Below the pieces are notes generated by a model. That model saw only the letters and a program-made list of their open reading frames with translations. It was not told the DNA's origin and made no database searches. The translations under genes were made by a program, and so were the position numbers. From assembly GCA_015680685.1 (NCBI GenBank), contig MNCI01005810.1, forward strand, positions 64,001 to 124,000: DNA of 60,000 nt. Reading direction: 5' to 3'. Below are positions 47,030 through 57,101 of the stretch, in pieces. Origin of the DNA: Gnetum montanum (lineage: Eukaryota > Streptophyta > Gnetopsida > Gnetales > Gnetaceae). Numbering within the stretch: position 1 is the stretch's first letter; every line of letters starts with the position of its first letter.

Positions 47030-48106
47030 GGGGAGTAGGCATAGAAGGTAGTTAATGAAGTGCATGAAGGGCTGTGTGGTGGACACATAGCACCCAAGGC
47101 TATGGCTGCAAAAATTAGATGCCTAGGATACTATTGGCCTCACATGGAGCACAACTTCTTGTCAAAAGTCAAGACATGTGACACATGCCAGAGATATGCA
47201 AATCTCATACACATCTCACCTATGGACCTGCACCCAACACAAATCATGTGGCCTTTCCAATGATGGGGACTAGACCTCATAGGACCTATCACACCTAAGT
47301 CCTTCGTAGGGCATAACTTCATTATCACCGCCACCGAGTATTTTACTAAGTGGGTAGAAGCCATTTCCCTGAGGAAAAAAATGTCTTAGTAAATCTGCAA
47401 CTTCATCTTGGACAACATCATGACAAGGTTTGGGCTTCCAATCACTATTGTAACTGATAATGGGCCATAGTTTAGTAGTACGAAAACCCGAACCTTCTGC
47501 AGCAACCTAGGCATCAGGCAATCGTTCTCCTCCCCATATTACCCACATGTGAACGGACAGGCAGAGGCTACAAATAAGTCCATCATCAACTTGCTAAAGA
47601 GGATGCTTGGCAATAGCAAGAGGTGGTGGAACGAGCAAATCCTCTATGTTCTATGGGCCTATAGAATGACATGCAAAACCATGAAAAGTAAGACTCCTTA
47701 TAGCCTTGTTTATGGATCTAAAGCTATATTTCCTCTTGAGTTTCAAGTACCATCACTCCGAATGATCCTCTCGGGTGTCATAAGAGAAGCATAGAACAAC
47801 GAGTCACAGATCATCGACCTCGACTCAATAGAAGAGGAGTGCACGTAGATGCTAAGATGCATAGAGCACTACTAGAGCAAGAAACAGCAAAAGCACTGTG
47901 CAAACCTACATCGATGACTAGTACAGAAGGGAGACCACATCCTCAAGGATATCTGTGAGCATGTGAGCAAATTCTTAGCTGACTGGAAAGGTCCTTATAT
48001 GGTTACTAAAGCCTTCGGGAATGTAGCCTTCAAGCTAGCGAACATGGATGGAAATGAGTTTGCCGACTTGGTGAATCACTCGTACCTCAAGCTGTACTAC
48101 ACCTGA
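47030..48106 (+). pseudogene. Element A+: integrase
   Basis: The zinc-binding N-terminus (HEGLCGGHIAPKAMAAKIRC ... CDTCQRY, HHCC type) is followed by the catalytic core: GLDLIGPITPKSFVGHNFII (first Asp), IVTDNGP (second Asp), PYYPHVNGQAEATNKSIINL (Glu). Then comes ILYVLWAYRMTC, TPYSLVYGSKAIFPLE and a C-terminal domain (KGDHILKDI; FLADWKGPYMVTKAFGNVAF; NHSYLKLYY) that ends at TGA 48,104-48,106. Stops interrupt it near 47,262, 47,388-47,393 and 47,468. All three catalytic acids are still encoded. No chromodomain is seen. Confidence 0.88.
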
Positions 48107-48109
48107 AGC

Positions 48110-48495
48110 ATGAAGACATCGAGAAGAATCTGCAATGATGTTAAACTAGCGGCATCGAGTAGCATCCACAATGACGTTAAACTAGTGGCATCAAATACCA
48201 TCTGCTATGACGTTAAACTAGCAACGACACCAAGAACCATTTGCTATGACATTAAACTAGCAACAACATCAGCATATGCAATGACGTTAAACTAGTGGCA
48301 ACGAGCAGCATCCGCTATGATGATAAACTAGCAGCAACTACTGCTATGATGTAAAACTGGCACAGCTAGTCTGTTATGACTATAAAATGGCACAACACAT
48401 CTGCCATGATATTAAACTAGCATGTACAATCTTCTGGGACCTTAAATCAGCATAGTAATCCACTGGGACTCTAAACCTGCACACGGTCCACCATG
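48110..48495. repeat. 3' untranslated array of A+ (TAAACTAGC type)
   Basis: About twelve units of 28-35 bp with the core 'tatgacgttaaactagc', drifting to 'ctatgactataaaatggcac' and 'gggaccttaaatcagca' toward the LTR. The same place holds arrays in A2 and A-. The plus-strand frame at 48,110-48,295 translates the array. Confidence 0.85.
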
Positions 48496-48575
48496 ATCTT
48501 AAACTGGGTTCCTGTCGCATCCCTAGCATGCCTCTATGCTAAGTACACATTGAACGAGCATGCACAGTACTGATG

Positions 48576-48586
48576 TGGATGTGGGA
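48576..48586 (+). other. Polypurine tract of A+
   Basis: TGGATGTGGGA directly precedes TGTTGTAGC, the LTR-A start. A1/A2 and A- have GGGGTGGGA and TGGGCGGGA here. Confidence 0.65.
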
Positions 48587-49688
48587 TGTTGTAGCTCCAG
48601 AACATAGTTCACGATGCACTGGGAACATGATCTGGAACACACTCAATGCCAGCACCCTTGGAATCATGCTGATACTTCGGAGATGTTGTATGACATCACA
48701 CTAGCTCTCTAGACCTATCGTCACCACGACCCACCACCTTGACGATAGTTCCTTGGCCAGTGCTCGCCGCTAGTATTCCAATAGTATTTTGGTCCAGCCA
48801 TAATATTTTCATCCTCCATCCCCCTACCAATGCCTCAACTCAAATGAAGTTTAGCTATGTGGTAGATGATTCCATAGCTGAACTGAGAATGCATACCTTT
48901 GGTAGGGATTCCAGAGCATCTGCACTCACAGTAGCTCCCAATGCCTTCGATGCCAGCTCCTCCACACCGATGCTACCAAGGAAACTACTGGCTTTCCTAC
49001 TTTGGACACCGTGCACCAGCACAGATGTCCAAGAGCTTCAACAATGTCTGTGACAAGCAAGACCTCTACCCTTGCTTTGCATCATGGCTATTTTGCTCTT
49101 CTTTGTGCTTACAAGGTACAGCTGAAAGCACGTCCAAGCCACAGTATCAAGTGCTACGACATCGCGAAGTGAGTGCCTTGACTAGCTTGATTACTTCAGA
49201 GTGAAAATTCCGTGACGTGTGTAACACAACTCATCACATGGGAAGCATCTGTAGGTAGGTCAAAACCCTTCACGGATGTAACACAACTCATCCTACAAAG
49301 GAAACATCTATCCTACAAGAGGTCAAAGGTCAACAAGAGTAAAAATGAAAAAGTGAACAAGTCCCTCATGAGCACTCTGATGAGGGACTCTGCTAAACCT
49401 CCTCTTTTTCCTTTGTTTGAACCTCTGCAAAACACCAATGCAACACTCTCAAGCGCAGCCAAGCAATGTCCCAATAATCACCGACTGAAAATGTCAACAT
49501 CATGTCTTCCATGGTGTTTCTTTTTCTTTGTCAATGTCTATCAAGCCCATCCTCCAGAAGTCGACAAAGAGGGGCCAATGAAACACCATAAAATTTGAAG
49601 ACATCCTTGCTTCACCAAGTCTTTGCAATTCATGCAGCATTACAGAAGTTCTTCAGGAGATGGATGCTCTAATTTTTAGACTATCCCT
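48587..49688 (+). repeat. LTR-A, 3' copy of A+, cut at 49,688
   Basis: It begins TGTTGTAGC after the purine tract and aligns inversely with 22,751 to about 21,400. From 49,574 on it matches 33,201 onward. It stops where the terminus TGTAGCGACT of the minus-strand LTR-A begins (49,689). The rest of this LTR (counterpart of about 33,315-34,787) is not in the window. The frames at 48.7-49.6 kb are LTR translations. Confidence 0.8.
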
Positions 49689-52389
49689 TGTAGCGACTGA
49701 AAATGTCGATGGCTGGAAAACACTGAGGGGTTGGCGGGCATGACAGTTTTGACCTCGTACCCACGAGAGGGCCATGCTAGGTGTGTGAAGATACAGGGCA
49801 CCATGAACGGTCTGGTTGATTAGATAGGGACTTACATCAACTTCTATATAGCCTTTTGTAACATATACTTTTTAGATGGAATGGAAATGCAGAATAATGC
49901 TTGAAAGTAAATAAAGTAGGAAAATGCAACAACAATGCGAAGTAATGCTTGAAAGTGAATAAAACATAAAAAAGATAATGCAAAAAAGACAACAAGAGAG
50001 AAATAAAATAAAGTGTAGTTAGAAACATGCACCACTCTGAAGCAACAAGTTTGCTCTGTCAGGGAAGATACAATCGGTTGCACAGCGTGACGGAGTGTAG
50101 AGATCCCAAGAGTAACCAAGACGTGTCAAGCAAAAGTAGGTGGTGCGCTTTGGCACAGAATTAGATGCAGATAGTGCAGGGGTTCTATCGAGGTGGTAGA
50201 AACAGGGGGATAGAACAAAATGGTAGCTAAAAGTGCTAACTGTTTGCAGTGTCAAACAGGAAGCTTACAATGCTTGATGTTACAATGTGCCAGGGAGAGA
50301 ACTTGGGATCCAGAGAAAAGGAATAGGAGACTTAACAAAAATGTGCAAATTGAACCAAATCGAACCTCTTTGGAATGTCATTTTCTAGAAAAATTTCCAA
50401 CCCTTTTAATGTTGTTTCATTCAAAATTTTTGGACCCTTTGAATGTTGTTTCTCAGAGCATTTATAGGACCAAAAGGCACGCGAAAGGAAAAGTTTGAAC
50501 ACCACGTGCCTCGAGCCCATGTTGACTTGCTGGTGCCACACGTGTCATGTATGATCGTTGGACCTGCAAGACCATTGTAATGCGAACCTACTATGCCATA
50601 ACTATAAACCTGCCACACCATAATTGCACGATCAACATCTGGAGACGTGTGCCAACGGTCCAATTAGGTGAAGTGCATTAATGTCGCACAACCACCTGCA
50701 TGCCTTGCTGTGCTTTGTAGCGTAGCATGCTTGGCGTAGCATCTTGTCGTTTGTTCTACTACATGTGCAATGCATGCTTGCTACACTACATAGTGTAGCG
50801 TAGTGTAGCAACTGGCCTTAGTCATGAAAGCTTTGCCGATTTATCAACTTTTCGTCCTGCGATGCATGTCTTGTGAACTCTGCTGCTTCTGTCCTTCGAG
50901 CTACCTTTTGTCTCCTCCAAAGGATTACTACACCTCGCTGCGCCTTGTAGCTTAGTGTAGCATAGAAGCAGATATGGTTTGCTACTTCCTAGTGGAAAGG
51001 AACATTGGTGAAGGATTTGAAATTAAGTGTGGGGAACTGTTGGTGAAGTTATTGCCATGCTATGCTATGTTATGTGACATAGCGTAGCATGACACTTCAT
51101 TCTGCAACTATCTTTCGAAGCTTGCTATGCTACATGGCGAGGTGTAGCATAGCGTAGCAGACTTCATGACTTAGAGAACTTGTCAAACTATTCCTGGTGC
51201 ACCTAGAATGCTATTTTCCAACTCCACGCCGTTTCTGAGTAGGCTGTTGACTGAGCGGGCTACTTAGGTGAACAGGCAGGATGAGCCGTAGAGCCTGTTT
51301 ACACCTAAAGTAGAAAATTTGCTGAACTGGCTAGCCTAGACTCAAAGCATTCTCCTCCTGATGAACTGCCACAGTTCTTGCATAGGTTGCAAGGCCTAGG
51401 AAAGCTAAAGTGTCCTTGAATTTTTTGACGTGTTTCATTAGCCCCTCTTTGTCGATGAATGGAGAATAGGCTCAATAAACACCAGCAAAGAATACAAAAC
51501 ATCGTAGCAGGTGAGATGTTGAGACTATCACTTGGTAAGTGTTGAGACATCACTTGGTTGCACTTGAGAGTGTTGCATTGATTTTGTAGAGGTTAAGGCA
51601 TAGAGCAAAGATGATGTTTAGTAGAGTCCCTCATCGAAATGCTCTGAGGGACTCCTTCACGTTTTCATCTTTGGTTGGCGTTGTACTTCAACCTCTCGTA
51701 GGATGGGTACTTCCTTCACAGGATGAGTTACGTTACATCTGTGAAGAGTTTTGGGCTGCCTACCAATGTGTTCCATGTGATAAGTTTTGTTATGCATGCC
51801 ATGGAACTAGCATTGTGTTCCCTAGGTCGCGAGCTGTGTTACGTGTGCCACAGGAGTTTGCACTCTATAGTAGCCAAGCTAGCTGAGGCACTTTCTTTGT
51901 GATGCTGTAGCATTTGTTGCTATGTCGAGATTTGTCTTTGAGAACAAGGTCTTGCTGGTAGCTGGCATTATTGTGACTCTTGGGCACCGTCGCTGGTGTG
52001 AGATGCCCAAAGCAGGAAGGCCAGCAGCGGCCTTGGCAGTACCGGTGTGGAGGAGCTAGCCTCGAAGGCATCGGGTGTTGTTGCAGGTGCAAATGCTCTA
52101 GAATCCCTGCCACGGGTTTGCATTCATGGTTTAGCTATGGGATCAGTTGCTACATAGCTAACATCGTGCAAGCCTAGGAGTTGGTAGGGAGATGGAGCAA
52201 CAATATTGTGGCTAGGCCACAATACTATTAGAACTCTAGATGCGAGAGCACGTCGAGAACCACAGTCAAGGAAATGGATCATGGCGATGGTAGGTTCGAA
52301 GGGTCAGAATGATGCCAAGGGTGGCAGCATCACGTGTGTCCTAGACTGCATTCTTAGTGTGTCATGAATGATGTTTCAGAGCTATGACG
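49689..52389 (-). repeat. LTR-A, complete 3' copy of A- (2,701 bp)
   Basis: The outer terminus is TGTAGCGACT (plus reading, 49,689), the inner end at 52,389 next to the purine tract. A TATAAATG-like box lies at 50,466-50,459 (minus strand). 'gctatgctatgttatgtgacatagcgtagc' type palindromes are at 50.7-51.16 kb. It aligns with 19,781-22,751 throughout. Small frames inside are not genes. Confidence 0.8.
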
Positions 52390-52398
52390 TCCCGCCCA
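52390..52398 (-). other. Polypurine tract of A-
   Basis: The minus strand reads TGGGCGGGA immediately before the LTR start. Confidence 0.6.
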
Positions 52399-52439
52399 CA
52401 CGTTAGCATCGCGCCCAATCATTAGATGTGTATCTAGTG

Positions 52440-52735
52440 TTGGTGCATGCTGGGGATGCAACGCGAACCCAGTTTAAGGTCTTGGTAGACCACATGTTGG
52501 TTTAAGATCCCAGAGGACCACTGTGCTGGTTTAAGGTCCCAACAGACTATACATGCTAGTTTATCATTGTAGCAGATGTGTAATGCTAGTTTATAGTCAT
52601 AGTGGATTCACAGTGCCTATTTTTCATCGTATCAGACGCTACTCGATGTCGCTATTTTATCATCATTGCGGATGCTTCTCGATGCTGTTGCCAGTTTATC
52701 ATCATAGTGGATGGTACTTGTTGTTGCCATTATGC
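52440..52735. repeat. 3' untranslated array of A-
   Basis: About eight units such as 'cagtttaaggtcttggtagacca' and 'gctagtttatcattgtagcagatg' (element strand core TAAACTRG), between the integrase end and the LTR. Confidence 0.75.
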
Positions 52736-52736
52736 T

Positions 52737-53930
52737 TCAGATGTAGTACAACTTGAGGTACGAGTGGTTCACTGGGTTGGCAAACTCATGGCCGTCCATG
52801 TTCGCCAATTTAAAGGCTCCATTTCCAAAGGCTTTAGTGACCACATAAGGACCTTCCCAGTTGGCTGAGAATTTGCTCACATTCTCTCGAACAGCCTTGA
52901 GGATGAGGTCTCCCCTCTGCACTGGCTATCAGTGTGTGTTTGCATGGTGCTTCTGCTACTGTTTGCTTTGGTAGCGTTCAATGCGTCTTAGCGTTTGCAC
53001 GCATTCCTCCTCTACTAATTCAAGGTTGATGATTCATGATTCGTTGTTTTGGGCTTCACTTATGACATCAAATAGGATCATCTGGAGTGAGGATACCTAT
53101 AACTCAAGAGGCAATATAGCTTCAGATCTATAAACAAGATTGTAAGGGGTCTTACTTGTTATAGTTCTGCAAGTTGTTTGGTAGGCCCAGAGGACGTAGA
53201 GGATTTGCTCGTGCCATCGCCTCTTGCTGTTGTTGAGCATCCGCTTTAGCAAGTTGATGATGGACTTATTTATAGCCTCCACTTACCCATTATCCTACGA
53301 ATAATAAGGGGAAGAAAATGATTGTTTAATGCCTAGATTGCTACAGAAGGTTTGGGTCTCTATACTACTAAACTATGGCCCATTGTTCGTCACAATAGTC
53401 ATTGGAAGCCTGAACCTAGTTACGATGTTATCAAGGATCAAATGGTAGATTTGCTGAGATGTCGTCTTTCTTAAGTGAATAGGCTCCACCCACTTGGTAA
53501 AATACTTTGTGGCAGTGATAATGAAGCTATGCCTTGTGGAGGACTTAGGCGTGATAGGCCCTATGAGGTCTAGTCCCCATCATTTTAAGGGCCACGTGAT
53601 TTGCATTGGGTGCAGGTCTATAGGTGCTATGTGTATGAGATTTGTGTATCTTTGGCACGTGTCGCATGTCTTGACTTTCGACAGGCAATCACGCTCCATG
53701 TAAGGCCAATAGTACCCTAGGCATCTGATTTTGGTAGCCATAGCCCTGGGTGCTATGTGTCCACCACACAACCCTTCATAAACCTCATTAACTACCTTTT
53801 GCACTTGCTTGCCACCCACACATGCTAGCAATATCCTGTCGTAGGATCGTTGGCATAGGGCATCATTTCCCATGAGCATGTATTGCCGAGCACCCTTACA
53901 GATTACATCTCTCTTAGCCAATGTCAATTC
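52737..53930 (-). pseudogene. Element A-: integrase
   Basis: The minus strand reads VVNEVYEGLCGGHIAPRAMA and CDTCQRYTNLIHIAPIDLHP (HHCC zinc finger), the core around NGP and EAINKSIINLLKRMLNNSKR (Glu present; an earlier frame break removes the preceding NGQ), ILYVLWAYQTTC, TPYNLVYRSEAILPLEL, and a clean C-terminal part, MQRGDLILKAVRENVSKFSA to NHSYLKLYY, ending at 52,737. It shares the NGP-stop with A+, at the same codon. Confidence 0.88.
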
Positions 53931-54500
53931 ACCTGGGGGTTCTCTAAGCTATAGATAAGATTTAATGTTGGCATACCACTCTTGGGTATTCGCAGCACTG
54001 ATAGATGCCACATGTTCCATCTAAGTGATAGGCTTTATGCATTCTATGATCAAGGTTGGCAGGTTTTCCAAGGAATGTGATGGAATGTTTAATGCTAGGG
54101 TAGCTAAGGCATTTGTCACAGTGTTCTCATTCTGCAACATGTGTTGCACATCAGTGTTTACAAATTGCTTAAGTAGGCCTTTTGCTAGGTCGCAGTAGGA
54201 TTGCAGGTGTGTATCCTTGCAGGCGTAGACCTCGGTGACTTCATTCATGACTAGTTGTGAATCTGCCTAGATTGCCAGGTGTTGTATGCGACTTAGGTAG
54301 TTAAGAAGCCATTGAGTAGCCCCTCGTACTCTGCCACATTGTGGGTGTAAGGGAATGTAAATCGATAAGCAGATGGGTGCATTTCCCCAGAGGGGAACGT
54401 GATAGTGGAGGCAGTGCTACTTCCTCACATAGTTGAGGCACCGTCGAACTGTGAAGTGGCTTCGAAATGCAATGGGATGATGTTGACATTGTTAACATAT
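53931..54500 (-). pseudogene. Element A-: second RNase H (archaeal-type)
   Basis: The minus strand has the acidic start near the 54,430 region (FDGAST context after a TAG-type stop), FPYTHNVAEYEGLLNGFLT, then EVYACKDTHLQSYCDLAKGL and NENTVTNALATLALNIPSHS. The Asp expected in VVDALATLA is Asn here (VTNALATLA). The frame shifts between 54.3 and 54.25 kb. It corresponds to 46,376-46,800 of A+. Confidence 0.75.
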
Positions 54501-55072
54501 TCATCTAGGAACTTGGGGTCTATGGTTGCCTGGTCGTCAATTGGCGAGGCCATGAGTTGTGTTGCTATGGCTTGACCCTTTGTCGATGATTGACTTACAT
54601 ATCATAGGTTGAATTCTGTGGTTATAGCTTTCCATCAAGCTATCTTGCTACTCTCATATAGGTTGCTGGTGATAGCCTGGAGTATATTGCTTTTGAAAAC
54701 GATGTTGGTTGTTCTGCGGAATAGGTAATGCCACCACTTTTTTAGTGCGAACACTAAGGCTAGGAAATTCCTCTCCACTTCGTTGTATTTTTCTTCATAT
54801 GCTACTAGTGCATGGCTCAGGTAATACACTAGTATCTTAGAACTATCATCTAACTTCTGACATAGCAATGCTGCTATGGATGTGTCAGAGGTGGCAAGGT
54901 ATATGAAGAAAGGCTTGTCCCTTTGTGGCGGGTGCATTGTCGGGAGGTGTGAGAGCTCCTTCTTCAGATCGTCAAAGGCTTGTTGACACTGAGTTGTTCA
55001 TTCGAAGTCAACCCCCTTCTTTAGAAGATGTCACATGGGGTGTAACTTGTTCATCAACCTTGCTATAAACCT
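54501..55072 (-). pseudogene. Element A-: RNase H (first, Ty3-type)
   Basis: A 100-codon clean piece at 54,937-54,635 reads MHPPQRDKPFFIYLATSDTS, IAALLCQKLDDSSKILVYYL, SHALVAYEEKYNEVERNFLA and KKWWHYLFRRTTNIVFKSN. It is better preserved than its A+ counterpart, which has stops after MHP and CQK. The linker to the second RNase H holds 'GQAIATQLMASPI'. Confidence 0.85.
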
Positions 55073-56240
55073 TCAAATGAATTGCACTCTACCTTGTAAA
55101 CCATGTAACTCTTTAAGGTTTGTGGGAGGCACTAGGTTGACGATGGCCTTGACTTTGTCGGGGTCCACCCGTATTCTAGCCTCCAATATTATGAATCCTA
55201 ACATGCATCTAGTTTTCACCCCAAAGACATACTTCTTAGGATTGAGGCATAAATCATGCATTTGGCAACATTTGAGGACTATCCCTAGGTCGTGTGGGTG
55301 ATCAGCAGCCTCCTTGGACTTGACTGCTATATCATCTACATAGTTGTTTAATGTTCCTAGGATGTAGTCACTGAAAATGTAAGTCATGGCTCGCTGGTAG
55401 GTAGCTCCAACATTTTTGAGCTTGAAAGGTCTCATGGTATAGCAAAAGGTCCCCCATGGGGTCATGAAGGTTGTTGATAGCTAGTGCTCTGGGTTAATGG
55501 GGATTTGGTTGTATTTGGAGAAACTGTCCATGAAGGATGGTATAGCATGGCCAGCCATGGTGTCAATGAGCTGATCTATGCTTGAGAGTGGGAAGTTGTC
55601 TTTGATCATTTCCGTGTTCAAGTTCCAGAAGTCTATACAGATTCATATTTCTCCCGTTTTCTTCAAAACCACAACGATGTTGGATACCCACTCTGAATAG
55701 TCAACTGCATGGATGAAACCTGCTTGGTATAGCTTAGGAATTTCATCCCTCATAGTTAGTGCAATTTTTGGCTTGACTTTGTGAGCTTTCTGCTTAACTG
55801 TCTTTACATGGGGGTCTAGGATGATGTTGTGCTGAATCAGCCACGGGTCCAGACCCGGCATGTCATTGTATGACCATGCGAAGACATTGATGTTGTCTTG
55901 CAAAAATTTGGCCATATTTGTATGCATTTGCATGTTTAGGAGGGAGCTGAGTTTCAATTTTTTCACCTTCCCCTTTGATGAGGTTACAAGCATCTTGACA
56001 AGAGGGTCTTTAGTTACATCCCCAGCCTCTAAGTCTAGGGCTTGGACTAGATTCTTGGGCCAATCTGGGGATGCTTCTAAGGCTGCTATGGTGCTAGTTG
56101 TGGTTGACCCCTAGTCGATCATACTAGGGTTCAACTATCTCACGAGCTTGCCCTGTGGCCCTGCTAATGTTAAAGGCATGGAAAGGTCACGAGGGATTTC
56201 CATCTCTTGCTTGACTTGCCATCATAAGATGAAATCCTGG
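55073..56240 (-). pseudogene. Element A-: reverse transcriptase
   Basis: Two long open pieces. 55,993-55,643: VFAWSYNDMPGLDPWLIQHN, KTVKQKAHKVKPKIALTMRD, LYQAGFIHAVDYSEWVSNIV, VVLKKTGEI. 55,465-55,073: TPWGTFCYTMRPFKLKNVGA, TYQRAMTYIFSDYIL, the YVDD box (55,342-55,331), KSKEAADHPHDLG, NPKKYVFGVKTRCMLGF. The piece between them (FPLPSI and SFMDSFS motifs) is broken by frame changes. YVDD is intact; PFGL is changed to PFKL. Confidence 0.9.
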
Positions 56241-56639
56241 TTAAGAGGCGTTTGTTGGCAAGAATTGCGTGTAATGAAAATTTGCAAAGTAGTGATGCGA
56301 TGCAACTTGTGAAGTGTGATGATGTAAAGATTGTGAGTTTTCTGAGTTAGGGTCATGATGGACCACCAAGGCACAAAAGCGTAGGACTGCTATCGTAAAA
56401 TGTGAAGTTGTATAACTGTTGACATGCAAGTGCCAAACTACTATTTTAGTGTCATTTCAGATTTCCATATTGCAACACGCAAGATCTTAATATGCAAAAT
56501 GATAGTATGCAAAATAGGAAATTGTGAGCATGAGAAGTATCGAATCATGGATGCAAAAATGGAAACATGAAACTGCTAAGAAATGTGATACTACCTAGGT
56601 GGAAGAAGATGGGATAACGGCTGATGTAAGCATGTGGTA

Positions 56640-56775
56640 TTGTTACTTTAATGTTATTTGCAGACCGCAAATGTAACAAGTTGAAACTACTAATTTAGGA
56701 TCTTTTCAGACTCTAACGGGTGCGACTATGCTAGGATTGCTAGTTTAAGGTCTTTTCGGACCCTTAATTAAGAAC
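56640..56775. repeat. Boundary array between antisense gene and RT (A-)
   Basis: Degraded units 'ctactaatttaggatcttttcagac' and 'gctagtttaaggtcttttcggac' (element strand: TAAACTAGCA). Counterpart of 44,320-44,535. Confidence 0.6.
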
Positions 56776-56903
56776 AAATATTATTTTGTTTTGTTTTTGG
56801 GAAGGTAAGTAGTTGGCTTGAAGCGTGTCAAGGCTTTAATGCTAACAGTGCTATGATGTTGTGGCGGGCATGCTATGCTATTCAATGCGTTCCGCATTAA
56901 TCG

Positions 56904-56960
56904 GAGAGAGAGAGGCAAGTTTCCCCATCTTGGCGTTACAGCCATAAATAGGGGTTAAAC
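56904..56960 (+). promoter_or_regulatory. Candidate promoter of the antisense gene (A-)
   Basis: GAGAGAGAGAG (56,904-56,914), 'ggcaagtttcccc', then CATAAATAGGGGTTAAAC with CATAAATA at 56,943-56,950, about 150 bases upstream of the ATG at 57,102. Sequence and spacing agree with 44,180-44,130 of A+ read on the minus strand. The ATG itself lies in ACCATGGCT, a good plant start context. Confidence 0.5.
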
Positions 56961-57101
56961 TCTGGAAATTTTGTTATTTTCATTTTAAGATCACAGAGTC
57001 CTCATTGGAGCCCAAGGGGATTTCAGAGCGTGAAGCAATTGTGTTGATTAATTAGCAAGGTGAATTTCTACAGCGAAGGGCGTAAATCTACAAGCGGGAC
57101 C

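Larger units (their letters stand above)
33201..49688 (+). mobile_element. Element A+: nearly complete Ty3/gypsy element (16.5 kb)
   Basis: Plus-strand order: truncated 5' LTR-A (33,201-34,787), primer site, gag from 35,245, protease at 38.4-39.06 kb, boundary array, antisense gene block (minus strand, 39.5-43.98 kb), second boundary array, RT, RNase H, second RNase H, integrase to 48,106, 3' array, purine tract, 3' LTR-A (48,587-49,688, cut by element A-). Stops break every domain, so it is not autonomous. Dual RNase H and the gag knuckle place it in the Tat/Ogre/Retand group of plant Ty3/gypsy elements. Confidence 0.8.
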
